The notes: a model not told the origin generated them from the letters alone. A DNA stretch of 64,000 nucleotides from Duganella flavida (GCF_009857445.1 NZ_WWCN01000015.1:62001-126000), one strand, 5' to 3'. Numbered from the stretch's first letter, positions 28,239 through 37,107 are shown. Program-made: numbers and translations.

Positions 28239-29186
28239 TTAGCGGTTAGGCAGGAATCTGGAGGGGTCCACCGGTTTGCCTTGCTGCCGGATTTCAAAGT
28301 GCAGCTTGACGGAGTCGGTATCGGAGTCACCCATTTCCGCGATCATTTGTCCTTTGGTCACGCTCTGCCCTTCCTTCACCAGGATGGCCCGGTTATGCGC
28401 GTAGGCCGACAACAAATTATTACTGTGCTTCACAATAACGAGATTACCATATCCGCGGATGCCGCTACCGGCATACATCACTTTTCCTGCGCCGGCGGCC
28501 ACGACTTGCTGGCCGGCCTTGCCGGAGATATCCACGCCCTTGTTCTTGCCTTCGTCGAAGGTAGCGACCACCTTGCCATCGGCTGGCCAGACCCAGCTCA
28601 GGTTGGCTTCGTCGGCGGCCAGCGCTGGCGCGGCCGGAACTGCAGGCGCCGGGACGGTTGCGCGCGGCACGGCTGGAGCGGTTGCCGCCGGGGCCGGCGT
28701 TGGCGCAGCGGCCGTTTCCTTGCCAGTGTCGGCGCGCTGCATTTCAGCCAGGTTGGCTTCGGTGTACGGCTTCTTCTCGCCTTTCGGACCGGTTTTCTTG
28801 ACCACCGGGGCCGGCGGCGGGGTCTTGTCGGACGGCGGCATCACGATGGCGGCAGTTTCCACGCCGTTGCTTTCCGGCGGCAGCACCCGCAGCACCTGGT
28901 CGACCTTGATGTCGTTCGGATTGGCCAGGTTGTTCCAGGCCACCAGGTCGCGGTAATTCTGGCCAAATTCCAGCGCGATACGGATCAGGGTATCGCCTTT
29001 TTTCACGGTGTACAGGCCGCGCTCGTCGCGAGCGACTTGCGCCGTTTCGCTAGGCGTGGACGATTTGACGGCCGGTGGGACGGTACGGTCTACGACCGGC
29101 GCCTGGTTGGGAGTGGTGGTACAGGCGCTCAATAAAGCCAGCGCAAAGCTCATGGCGAGCAGATTACTTTTCTTCGTCATTCTCAT
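28239..29186 (-). CDS. nlpD: murein hydrolase activator NlpD (LysM / LytM lipoprotein)
   Basis: 315 residues: lipobox LLSAC (Cys near residue 22), a LysM domain (YTVKKGDTLIRIALEFG, about residues 59-73), a Pro/Ala-rich linker and a C-terminal LytM/M23 domain. The LytM domain has NKGVDISG where active enzymes carry HxxxD, so it is probably non-catalytic, as in E. coli NlpD, which activates the amidase AmiC at division. It is the gene just upstream of rpoS. Confidence 0.94.
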   Translation of the reverse strand: MRMTKKSNLLAMSFALALLSACTTTPNQAPVVDRTVPPAVKSSTPSETAQVARDERGLYTVKKGDTLIRIALEFGQNYRDLVAWNNLANPNDIKVDQVLRVLPPESNGVETAAIVMPPSDKTPPPAPVVKKTGPKGEKKPYTEANLAEMQRADTGKETAAAPTPAPAATAPAVPRATVPAPAVPAAPALAADEANLSWVWPADGKVVATFDEGKNKGVDISGKAGQQVVAAGAGKVMYAGSGIRGYGNLVIVKHSNNLLSAYAHNRAILVKEGQSVTKGQMIAEMGDSDTDSVKLHFEIRQQGKPVDPSRFLPNR

Positions 29187-29210
29187 CTTAATGTCTGTGT
29201 GGTTCGGGCG

Positions 29211-30080
29211 TTACACCACGCCCGGACGCAGCGGCACGAAATGGCAATCTTCCAGCGTATGGCTGGCCCATTCCGTCTTGCCGATGCGCGTGATCAGTTC
29301 CAAATGCTGCGTGCGCTCCCCCACTGGCGCAACCAGGCGGCCGCCGATGGCCAGCTGTTCCAGCAGGGCTTGCGGTACTTCCAGCCCCGCAGCGGCCAGA
29401 ATGATACCGTCAAACGGCGCCGCTTGCGGCAGGCCAAGCATACCATCTCCGTAATGCAAGCGCAGGTTCGCTACCCGCAGCGGTCGCAGATTGGCCTTGG
29501 CCAGCTCGTGCAGCGGCTTGATGCGCTCGATCGAATACACCTCTTGCGCCACGCAGGACAGCACCGCCGCCTGGTAGCCGCAGCCGGTGCCGATCTCCAG
29601 CACGCGCCTGAGCTGGCCGCCGTTGCGCATCACTTCGATCATGCGCGCCACGATGTAGGGCTGGGAAATAGTCTGGTGGTGGCCGATCGGCAGCGAGGCG
29701 TCGACATAGGCTTGCGGCGCCAAGCCTTCGTCCATGAACATATGGCGCGGCACCGTGTCCATCGCGCCCAGCACCACTTGGTCCTTGACGCCCTGCTTGG
29801 CAATCCGTTGCACCATGGCGCGGCGCACGGCGTCCGACACCAGCGGATTGGAGCGCGGCGCGGCTGCTGGCGCCGGCTGGGCGCGCTCCATCGCGTAACT
29901 GTGCGACTTGGACGGTGCGGCGACCGCACGGGGTGCTGGATATTGGGGCGGCGCATGGCGCGCGGCGTTTTGGGTGGCGGTTTGCGGTGTTGCCACCGGC
30001 GCGAATACCGTTGCCTTTTTGGCCCCCTTGTCTACTACCGAGGACAGCGGCAAAGGAAAGGTACGGTTTTTTTCGGTCAT
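29211..30080 (-). CDS. pcm: protein-L-isoaspartate O-methyltransferase
   Basis: 289 residues. Methylates isoaspartyl residues in aged proteins to start their repair. The SAM motif LEIGTGCGYQAAVL (about residues 149-162) and the substrate-loop block LPIGHHQTISQPYIVARM are present. It carries an N-terminal extension of about 75 residues, rich in Ala, Pro and Gln, before the conserved domain; E. coli Pcm has only 208 residues. The start overlaps the surE stop by 4 bases (ATGA). Confidence 0.94.
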   Translation of the reverse strand: MTEKNRTFPLPLSSVVDKGAKKATVFAPVATPQTATQNAARHAPPQYPAPRAVAAPSKSHSYAMERAQPAPAAAPRSNPLVSDAVRRAMVQRIAKQGVKDQVVLGAMDTVPRHMFMDEGLAPQAYVDASLPIGHHQTISQPYIVARMIEVMRNGGQLRRVLEIGTGCGYQAAVLSCVAQEVYSIERIKPLHELAKANLRPLRVANLRLHYGDGMLGLPQAAPFDGIILAAAGLEVPQALLEQLAIGGRLVAPVGERTQHLELITRIGKTEWASHTLEDCHFVPLRPGVV

Positions 30081-30814
30081 GCCAAGGCCTTTGCCAATGC
30101 ACTGAGTTGGGAAGTGTGGGTCAGATCGATTTGCAGCGGGGTGATCGAGGTCTTACCAGCGGCCAGGGCATGGAAATCCGTGCCCTCACCCGCCTCCTTG
30201 CACGCGCCCGGCGGGCCGATCCAGTAAATATCCTTGCCGCGCGGGTCCTTGGCCTTGATCACCGGCTCGGACTGGTGACGCCGGCCCAGCCGAGTCGCCA
30301 CCACGGCGTTAAGTTGCTCATAAGGACGATTCGGTATATTCACGTTCCACAGGCAGGGACGCGGCAGCGTGTCGTAGTAACGCTGGATCAGGTCGCGCGC
30401 ATGGCGGGCGGCGTCATCGATATGCTCCCAGCCGTAGGTACCCTGTGAAAAGGCGATGGCGGGAATGCCGAACAGGAATCCCTCGGTCGCTGCCGCCACG
30501 GTGCCTGAGTACAACGTGTCGTCGCCCATATTCGGGCCGTTGTTGATGCCAGACACCACCAGATCTGGCTTGTAGTCCAGGATGGCCGTCAGCGCCACGT
30601 GCACGCAGTCGCTGGGCGTGCCGTTGACAAAGTAAAAGCCATTGGCGGCGCGCTGCACCGACAGCGGCCGGTCCAGCGACAGGGAGTTCGATGCGCCCGA
30701 GCGGTTGCTATCCGGCGCCACCACCACGATCTCCGCGATGGGTGCGAGCGCCTCAGCCAACGCATTGATACCAGGCGCCAGGTAGCCGTCATCATTGCTT
30801 ATCAGGATTCTCAT
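30077..30814 (-). CDS. surE: 5'/3'-nucleotidase SurE
   Basis: 245 residues. Metal-dependent nucleotidase/exopolyphosphatase of the stationary-phase cluster. The acidic metal site appears at the start (MRILISNDDGYLAPGI), with APDSNRSGASNS, VNGTPSDCVHVAL and SGINNGPNMGDDTLYSGTVAA following. I chose ATG at 30814 because SurE proteins begin exactly with MRILxSNDDG; a longer in-frame reading to 30922 is not conserved. Confidence 0.96.
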   Translation of the reverse strand: MRILISNDDGYLAPGINALAEALAPIAEIVVVAPDSNRSGASNSLSLDRPLSVQRAANGFYFVNGTPSDCVHVALTAILDYKPDLVVSGINNGPNMGDDTLYSGTVAAATEGFLFGIPAIAFSQGTYGWEHIDDAARHARDLIQRYYDTLPRPCLWNVNIPNRPYEQLNAVVATRLGRRHQSEPVIKAKDPRGKDIYWIGPPGACKEAGEGTDFHALAAGKTSITPLQIDLTHTSQLSALAKALA

Positions 30815-30884
30815 ACAATAGATTTTACCTGAAGCAACGGCCGGACTGCGCATGCCGACGGCTCGGAAAACATATAAATTTCTG

Positions 30885-32849
30885 TCAACGCGACGGCGGC
30901 CGCGGCGAGGACAGATAACCATCCAGCGCCATCAGCTCATCGGTGCTGCGCGCCCACAGGCCGTTGGCCGGATGCTGGCCCCGGCTGCGGCCGGACAGCG
31001 CCAACGCATCGCCGTAATCGTCCATCGCCGCGTTCTGGTGCAGCTCGTGCACCAGCGGCAGCTCTCCGGGCGGGATGCCCAACTGAAGATGGATATCCGT
31101 CAGCTGCTCGCGCGCCGTGGCGGATTCCGGATGCTCAGGACCCAGCCGGCGCAAATGGGCGTGCAACACGGCTTCCAGCAGACTGCGCGCCGCGTCCAGT
31201 TCCTGCATCCGCAGCAAGGTGTGGGCCAGCGCGGTCTTGCTGCGCAGGGTGTCAGCATGTTCGGCGCCCAGCAAGCGCTTGCGCGCCGCCAGCACTTGCT
31301 CCTGCAGATTACGGGCATGTTCCAGGTCGCCGCGCAGCAGCAGCAAATCGGCGCGCGCCGCCTTGGCGGACAGGGTCAGCAGGTGCTCCGGGCCCAGCAG
31401 GCGCACATAAGCATCGATGATCGCATCCTGTATCGCCAGCGCTTCGGCCACCCGGCCTTGCTGGCCCAGCGTGATGGCCTGATTGCTGCGCGCCGCCAGC
31501 GTATCGACATGCTCGGCGCCCAGCAGCCGTTCGCGCGCCTCTACCACGCACTCGTCGAGAAATAGCGCTTCTTCCAGCTTGCCCTGCTGGCGCAGCGCGG
31601 CGGCGAGCCTGGTTTTGCTGGACAGCGTGTCCGGATGGTCTTCGCCAAGGCCGCGCTGGCGCAGCACCAGCCCCTCCTCCAGCAACGCCAGGGCAGGCCG
31701 CAGCTTGCCTTCACGCCGGTACAAATCCCCCAGCAGGCTGAGGTCGTGCGCCAGCAGCTGCGACACTGCCCGCGCGGCACCGCCGCCCGCCTCCAGCGTC
31801 CGGCGCGCCTCATCGATCGAGGCCAGCAGCTTGATTTCGCGGTGCGACTGCCACGGGAAATAGCCGGGCGCCAGCCACTCGAGGAAAGCCTCGAAAGTGC
31901 GCGTCAGCGAAAAACGGTCGCCGCCCTGATCCAGCCGCACCGCCACCTGCTCGCCGTAGGCAAAAATGCGGGTCTGCTGCAGCTGCACCTCATCGAAATA
32001 GCTTTCCAGCGAGACTTGCTGCATGCCGTAGCAATCACGTATCAGCGCCTCAAAGCTGGGCTGGTAGCCGAGAATGCGCTGGCGCTCATCCCCGCGCCGC
32101 CACTGCGAGCGCTGGGCGCTGTCCCCCATTTCTATGCGCGACGGCAAGGGATAGACTAGCAAGGGCCGCTGCTCGTCCTCGTGGCTGCGGCGATACACGG
32201 TGGCGCGCGTGACCAGCGCCTGCACGCCTTCCAGGCTTTGCCGGTTGGGCGTGAACACCACCACCAGCTTGCGCGGCAGCAAGGTCGTGCAAATACCGGC
32301 GCTATCGGTGCGGCCGGTACGCGAATCGACCAACACGTGGCGGAAGTGACGCGAGAGGCGCTCGCCAAAGCAGCGGAACAAGGCCGGGCAGCTATTAAAT
32401 AGTTCCTCCCAGTGCATGGCGGCTAGCCGTTCGCCATAGCTGTCGTCGAAACGGCCGGCGCGCATCAGGTAAAGCTGGCTGCCCTGGTCGACCCGGCTTA
32501 CATATTGTTCCCAGCCAACCGCCGCCAGCACCTCGTGGGCCAGCGCTTCGTCATCTTGCGCGGCGAGGCCGTTGCGGCGGCGCTGGAGCTGTTCGCGGCA
32601 CGCCTCGAATAATTCCAGCACCCCGGGCCGGTCATCCTGGTGTGGATCGGGAAAATAATGGTGCAAACCCGGCGCTTCCAGATCCCAGTCGATCATCAGC
32701 ACCGGCGTGGTGGCATTCTGCTGGCGCGCTAGCAGAACGCCTATATTAGAGAGCGCCATGGTGCGCCCCGTGCCTCCTTTGTAAGAGTAGAAAGTAATGA
32801 CTTCACCGCTGGTGCTGAGCGGCGGCAGGATCAATGGATTCGGTTCCAT
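30885..32849 (-). CDS. ParA/MinD-like NTPase (KGGTGRT P-loop) with C-terminal TPR array
   Basis: 654 residues. The N-terminal SIMIBI-type NTPase has a deviant Walker A, FYSYKGGTGRTMALSNIG (about residues 19-36). The second lysine of the ParA/MinD consensus KGGxGKT is replaced by Arg. MIDWDLEAPGLHHYF and a Walker-B-like HVLVDSRTGRTDSAG follow. From residue 401 come four 42-residue repeats (each starting LG.EH.DTL) plus a fifth partial copy, of the kinesin-light-chain/NB-ARC-associated TPR type. I read it as a sensor/switch protein. It starts 9 bases after the TIR gene with AAAGG spaced for translation, so both form an operon. Function in defence is inferred from architecture only. GC is about 67% in sampled sequence. 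Confidence 0.85.
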   Translation of the reverse strand: MEPNPLILPPLSTSGEVITFYSYKGGTGRTMALSNIGVLLARQQNATTPVLMIDWDLEAPGLHHYFPDPHQDDRPGVLELFEACREQLQRRRNGLAAQDDEALAHEVLAAVGWEQYVSRVDQGSQLYLMRAGRFDDSYGERLAAMHWEELFNSCPALFRCFGERLSRHFRHVLVDSRTGRTDSAGICTTLLPRKLVVVFTPNRQSLEGVQALVTRATVYRRSHEDEQRPLLVYPLPSRIEMGDSAQRSQWRRGDERQRILGYQPSFEALIRDCYGMQQVSLESYFDEVQLQQTRIFAYGEQVAVRLDQGGDRFSLTRTFEAFLEWLAPGYFPWQSHREIKLLASIDEARRTLEAGGGAARAVSQLLAHDLSLLGDLYRREGKLRPALALLEEGLVLRQRGLGEDHPDTLSSKTRLAAALRQQGKLEEALFLDECVVEARERLLGAEHVDTLAARSNQAITLGQQGRVAEALAIQDAIIDAYVRLLGPEHLLTLSAKAARADLLLLRGDLEHARNLQEQVLAARKRLLGAEHADTLRSKTALAHTLLRMQELDAARSLLEAVLHAHLRRLGPEHPESATAREQLTDIHLQLGIPPGELPLVHELHQNAAMDDYGDALALSGRSRGQHPANGLWARSTDELMALDGYLSSPRPPSR

Positions 32850-32858
32850 AGCAAACCT

Positions 32859-33464
32859 TTAGCGTGGGAAATGTGGAGGAGGAATGACGCGCCATTCCGG
32901 TGGGATTTCCGGCAAGACAAAACGACCACAGTCGTGCTCCGGCGGCGTGCTTCGTTTTAGGCAGTGGTAATGCTCGGCAATGCGATGGACGATTTTTTCT
33001 ATGTCCGGAAGAAAATCGGGATTGGTCTTCAAATCGCCGCTGGCCAGGGTGTAGCGGGAAAAATCCACGTACATGCCCGGCCCGGCAATTTGCGGCGGCA
33101 GGCCGCTGGGATGGCGGGTCATGATGACGGGGATAATCAAATGGCTGGGCAGCGTGTACCACTGTTTGCGCTCGCGTTCGAGAAGTTGCATGGCTGCAAA
33201 CTCTCGGCGGGTGTAGCCGTGGGCTTCGTACTTCGGTGTATAAATAGCAACCATGCAAGCGCTTTCGCATAAAGCGCGGGCGATCTTCTCGTCGAGGTCA
33301 TCTCCGCCGCCGAGTTGCTCACTATCAACGAACAGCTCTTCTTCATTGTCGAAGTGTGGTTCGAGATAGCACTTCAAGGCATCGACCAGGTCGTCCTTGA
33401 ACTTGCTCATATAAGCATGCTGGCCATGTGCATAACTGAAAAAACAGCCGTGCCGGATAGTCAT
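32859..33464 (-). CDS. TIR-domain protein, probable effector of the NTPase-TPR partner
   Basis: 201 residues from ATG at 33464, chosen because a strong GGGAGG lies 7 bases upstream. The TIR fold pattern is clear. Strand A is GCFFSYAHG (residues 6-14). A DNEEELFVDSEQL segment gives the BB-loop region. CMVAIYTPKY gives strand D, followed by GYTRREFAAM, where Glu88 sits at the position of the catalytic Glu of NAD-cleaving TIR domains. A proline-rich tail (PEIPPEWRVIPPPHFPR) ends the protein. It could hydrolyse NAD or make a cyclic ADP-ribose signal; this is inference. GC is lower (about 47% at 33361-33420) than in surrounding genes, a hint of transfer. Confidence 0.85.
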   Translation of the reverse strand: MTIRHGCFFSYAHGQHAYMSKFKDDLVDALKCYLEPHFDNEEELFVDSEQLGGGDDLDEKIARALCESACMVAIYTPKYEAHGYTRREFAAMQLLERERKQWYTLPSHLIIPVIMTRHPSGLPPQIAGPGMYVDFSRYTLASGDLKTNPDFLPDIEKIVHRIAEHYHCLKRSTPPEHDCGRFVLPEIPPEWRVIPPPHFPR

Positions 33465-33622
33465 GACATCCTCCCTGCGTTTAACCAACTCTAACAAGCC
33501 TTTTTGCAGAGACTTTGAGGCAGCACAAAGGTGCGCCAGACCGAACGTTGCGCAAACGGCTGGCAAATTCAGGTAAGATAAAAATATAACGACCGTTCTT
33601 TTTTATAATCAAGGAGACCAGA

Positions 33623-34600
33623 ATGAAAGCTGTCGTATGTGAAGCCTGGGGCGCACCAGATACGTTGAAAGTAAAAGAATTGCAAGACCTGCAGCCGGGA
33701 CCAGGACAGGTAGTCATCGATGTTCAAGCGGCCGGTGTGAATTTTCCGGACGTCTTAATCGTGCAAGGAAAGTATCAATTCAAGCCGGAATTGCCGTTCG
33801 TGCCGGGCAGCGAAGTGGCGGGCATCATCCGCTCAGTTGCTAATGATGTGACAACATTCAAGGCCGGCGACAAGGTCATCGCCTTCACTCCGACGGGTGG
33901 TTTTGGGCAGCAATTATTAGCTCCCGCACAAGCCCTGATCCCGATGCCGCAGGGCATGGATTTCGAAACAGCGGCAGCCATCACCCTCACCTACGGCACC
34001 TCGTATCACGCGATTGTGGACCGGGCCAAGCTAGAAAATGGTGAGAACATGCTAATTCTTGGCGCAGCCGGAGGGGTAGGACTGGCGGCAATCGAGATAG
34101 GGAAAGCCCTGGGAGCCCGCATTATTGCTTGCGCCTCGAGTGATGAGAAGCTGGAAGTATGCCGCCAACACGGCGCCGACGTCCTGATCAATTACAGCAA
34201 GGAAGATTTGCGCGAGGCAGTGAAGGCGGCGACCGGCGGCAAGGGGCCGGACGTGATTTACGACCCGGTCGGCGGCGAATATACGGAGCCTGCGTTCCGT
34301 TCGATAGCCTGGGGTGGACGCCACTTGGTGGTTGGCTTCGCCAACGGCGAAATCCCCAAATTGCCACTCAATTTGACCCTGCTCAAAGGTGCGTCATTAA
34401 TGGGCGTGTTTTGGGGCGAATTCACCAAGCGTAACCCAAAAGGCAATCTTGCCAACATGCGCCAACTGCTGCAGTGGTTGCACGAAGGCAAGATCAAACC
34501 AAGGATTTCGGGACGCTACAAACTGGAAGAAGCGGCGCAAGCGCTGAACGATATGGCCGCCCGCAAGGTGACTGGCAAAGTGGTAGTGTTGCCTCAGTAA
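33623..34600 (+). CDS. NADPH:quinone oxidoreductase family protein (zinc-independent MDR)
   Basis: 325 residues of the medium-chain dehydrogenase/reductase superfamily. A GroES-like N-terminal half (VIDVQAAGVNFPDVLIVQGKY, about residues 31-51, in outline) is followed by a Rossmann fold with the cofactor motif LGAAGGVGLAAIEIGKALGA (about residues 147-166). No structural zinc Cys cluster is seen, as expected of the QOR class. It starts after AAGGAGACC. It is divergent from the TIR gene and ends one base before a large inverted repeat. The substrate is unknown. Confidence 0.88.
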   Translation: MKAVVCEAWGAPDTLKVKELQDLQPGPGQVVIDVQAAGVNFPDVLIVQGKYQFKPELPFVPGSEVAGIIRSVANDVTTFKAGDKVIAFTPTGGFGQQLLAPAQALIPMPQGMDFETAAAITLTYGTSYHAIVDRAKLENGENMLILGAAGGVGLAAIEIGKALGARIIACASSDEKLEVCRQHGADVLINYSKEDLREAVKAATGGKGPDVIYDPVGGEYTEPAFRSIAWGGRHLVVGFANGEIPKLPLNLTLLKGASLMGVFWGEFTKRNPKGNLANMRQLLQWLHEGKIKPRISGRYKLEEAAQALNDMAARKVTGKVVVLPQ

Positions 34601-34601
34601 C

Positions 34602-34693
34602 AATTTGGGGTCAGCTCTGTCATTTGGACATTACGGAACTAATTCAAATTCTTTAGTTCTCGAATGTCCAAATGACAGAGCTGACCCCGAATT
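34602..34693. repeat. 92-bp near-perfect inverted repeat (MITE/REP-like, GGGGTCAG arms)
   Basis: Arms of 41 bases (34602-34642 and 34653-34693) are complementary except for 4 positions, around a 10-base loop. Each arm carries GGGGTCAGCTCTGTCATTTG. It sits between the stop of the quinone oxidoreductase gene (34600) and that of dinG (34707). It has no coding capacity. The form is that of short non-autonomous elements with GGGGTCAG ends found in several Gammaproteobacteria and Betaproteobacteria; it could also stop transcription from both convergent genes. Confidence 0.85.
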
Positions 34694-34706
34694 TCGATAC
34701 TGAAAG

Positions 34707-36743
34707 TTACTGATCCGAATTCTTGTTTTTGAAGAATTCCATCACCACTTCTTGCTCGCGGGTACGTTTGAAGGATGGCAGGCTTTGCCAGATCCGCTTG
34801 CCGTAAGGCTTGGAAATCACGCGTGGATCACACAGCATCAGCACGCCGCGGTCATTTTCGTCGCGGATCAGCCGGCCTGCGCCCTGCTTCAGGTTGATGA
34901 TTGCTTCGGGCAAGGTGTGGCTCATGAAGCCATTTTTGCCCTGTTTTTCCATCACTTCGATGCGGGCAGCCAACACCGGATCGTCCGGTGGTGCAAATGG
35001 AAGCTTGTCGATAATCACTAAAGACAGCGCATCGCCACGCACATCGACGCCCTCCCAGAAGCTTTGAGAGCCGATCAGCACGCCATTTCCTGCTTTGCGG
35101 AACTGATCCAGCAGTTCGGTGCGGCCTTTGTCGCCTTGTACGAACAACGGAAATGGCAGGTTGCGTTTCTCGAATTCGTCACGCAAACGCTCAGCCGCAC
35201 GTTTGACGGCACGCAAAGTCGTGCAAAGCAGGAAAGTTTTTCCGCCCGCCGCCTCGATCACCGGCAGCGCCAAGTCCAGCACCGCGTCCGTGTAGCCGAA
35301 GGAATTCGGATCCGGCAGGCCGGTCGGCACGTACAAAATACCCTGCTCTTCGTAGTTGAACGGACTCGGCCACGACATCGACGGTTCGTTGCCCAGGCCC
35401 ATTTGCTCGGAGAAATGGCTGAAGTCGTTCTTCACCGCCAGCGTTGCCGAGGTGAAAATCCAGCTGCGCGGCACACCTTCGCGCTGGCCGTTGAAGATCG
35501 GCGCGATCGATAGCGGGGTTTTGTGCAGCTGCAAGGACGAGGCATAAGCCTCCACCCAGAATACAGCTTCCTCGCCCTTGGCCACCTTGGCTTTCGGATC
35601 GAATTTCCATGCGGCCAGACGGCCCACCAGGTCAACACCGCGCTGGCGGCATTGCTCCAGCGTTTCCGCCCGTTCGGCCTGGCTTTCCAGCACGGTCATC
35701 ATGCCGTCCAGCTCGTCTTTCAGGGTTTCCAGCGCCGGGAAGAAGTCGCTCGATGACGCGATTTGCGGCAAGGACAGGCGTACGATGTCTTGCGGGAACG
35801 TCAGGCGCAGGTCGCGCGCGGCTTTTTCCACCACGGTGACAACTTTGCCCCAGTCGGCGCCATCGCGCGCGTTCGACAAGCCTTCGGCCAGCACGTCGCG
35901 GCACAGTTCCAGCACTTGCGAGGTGGAAAAGGTGTCGCCGAAGAACAAGGTGGCGGTGTCTGGCAGCTGGTGCGCCTCATCGAAGATAATCGTGTTGGCC
36001 GATGGCAGCAACTCGGCAACCCCGGAATTTTTCAGCGCTACGTCGGCAAAGAACAGATGGTGGTTGACCACCACCACGTCCGCCTGCTGCGCTTCCTTGC
36101 GCGCCTTCATGACGAAGCAATCCTGGTAGTACTGGCATTCCGTGCCCATGCAGTTGTCACGGGTCGAGGTCACCAGGTTCCAGATCAGCGCATTTTCCGG
36201 CACGCGGGCCAGCTCGGCTTTATCGCCGGTCTTGGTCATTTTCAGGAAACGCGAGATTTCGCGCAAATGGCCGACGTCGTCGCGCGAGGTCATGCGGCCA
36301 TTCTGCAGCGTACGCTCCAGATGGTAATGGCACAGGTAGTTCGAGCGACCTTTCAACAGGGCCACAGAGACCGGCGCCTGCAAGGCCGCGCGCACGGTCG
36401 GGATGTCACGCAGGAACAGCTGATCCTGCAAGTTCTTGGTCCCGGTGGACACAATCGTCTTGCCGCCCCACATCAGCGCCGGCACCAGGTAAGCAAAAGT
36501 TTTACCCGTACCGGTGCCCGCCTCGGCAATCAGCGTAGTCTGGCTGGCGATGGCCGATGCAATCGCCTTGGCCATCTCGGTCTGCGAGCGGCGCGGGCGA
36601 AAGTCGCCCACAGCCGGACCCAGCGGACCGCCGGCGCCAAACAGGCGCTCGACCTCGGAATCGTACTTGCCGGGAGGCTGTTCTGGCGTGGCGCCGATGA
36701 CGGCGGGGATGGCGTCGGGTGCGGGAGGAAGGTGTTCGGTCAA
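34707..36743 (-). CDS. dinG: DinG/YoaA-type ATP-dependent DNA helicase
   Basis: 678-residue XPD-like superfamily 2 helicase. Walker A is EAGTGTGKTFAYLVPA (about residues 74-89), the DEAH box is in IIFDEAHQLPDT and motif VI is QGAGRLIRDENDRG. Iron-sulfur ligands lie between them: YLC followed by NCMGTECQYYQDC. The length fits YoaA/DinG. It unwinds 5'-3' and helps in replication-fork and R-loop repair. Of the two names, YoaA may be closer; the sequence alone does not decide. Confidence 0.92.
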   Translation of the reverse strand: MTEHLPPAPDAIPAVIGATPEQPPGKYDSEVERLFGAGGPLGPAVGDFRPRRSQTEMAKAIASAIASQTTLIAEAGTGTGKTFAYLVPALMWGGKTIVSTGTKNLQDQLFLRDIPTVRAALQAPVSVALLKGRSNYLCHYHLERTLQNGRMTSRDDVGHLREISRFLKMTKTGDKAELARVPENALIWNLVTSTRDNCMGTECQYYQDCFVMKARKEAQQADVVVVNHHLFFADVALKNSGVAELLPSANTIIFDEAHQLPDTATLFFGDTFSTSQVLELCRDVLAEGLSNARDGADWGKVVTVVEKAARDLRLTFPQDIVRLSLPQIASSSDFFPALETLKDELDGMMTVLESQAERAETLEQCRQRGVDLVGRLAAWKFDPKAKVAKGEEAVFWVEAYASSLQLHKTPLSIAPIFNGQREGVPRSWIFTSATLAVKNDFSHFSEQMGLGNEPSMSWPSPFNYEEQGILYVPTGLPDPNSFGYTDAVLDLALPVIEAAGGKTFLLCTTLRAVKRAAERLRDEFEKRNLPFPLFVQGDKGRTELLDQFRKAGNGVLIGSQSFWEGVDVRGDALSLVIIDKLPFAPPDDPVLAARIEVMEKQGKNGFMSHTLPEAIINLKQGAGRLIRDENDRGVLMLCDPRVISKPYGKRIWQSLPSFKRTREQEVVMEFFKNKNSDQ

Positions 36744-36758
36744 AATAAATGAGCGTGC

Positions 36759-36959
36759 TTACGCCGGAACGTCAGGCACTAATTGCATTTTCAGCAGAGT
36801 GATATGGTCTTTCAATTGCAGCTTGCGCTTTTTGAGGCGGCGCAATTGCAGTTGATCGTGGTGTCCATCCAGCGTGAGCATGTCAATGACCGCGTCCAAA
36901 TCGCGGTGCTCGACGTCTAATTCGATCAAACGACGTTGGATATCTTGTACATCAGTCAT
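36759..36959 (-). CDS. DUF465 (YdcH-like) small protein
   Basis: 66 residues from ATG at 36959 (MTDVQDIQRRLIELD). It shows the DUF465 pattern: a helix rich in charged residues, then LTLDGHHDQLQLRRLKKRKLQLKDHITLL. It is probably a helical hairpin. The function is unknown in the family. It lies 15 bases upstream of dinG and could be co-transcribed. A TTG three codons upstream (36968) is less likely as a start. Confidence 0.85.
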   Translation of the reverse strand: MTDVQDIQRRLIELDVEHRDLDAVIDMLTLDGHHDQLQLRRLKKRKLQLKDHITLLKMQLVPDVPA

Positions 36960-37107
36960 ATTTCTCAATCAAATAGTTTCACTGGAACAACACCGATGCT
37001 GCGAACCCGTTGCATACAAACTGCGACACGGTGCATAGTTTAATCTACGGCGCGTCTGCCGCCAACAGAATGATCGCTCACCTGTCGATCGAGATACAGT
37101 ACCAACT

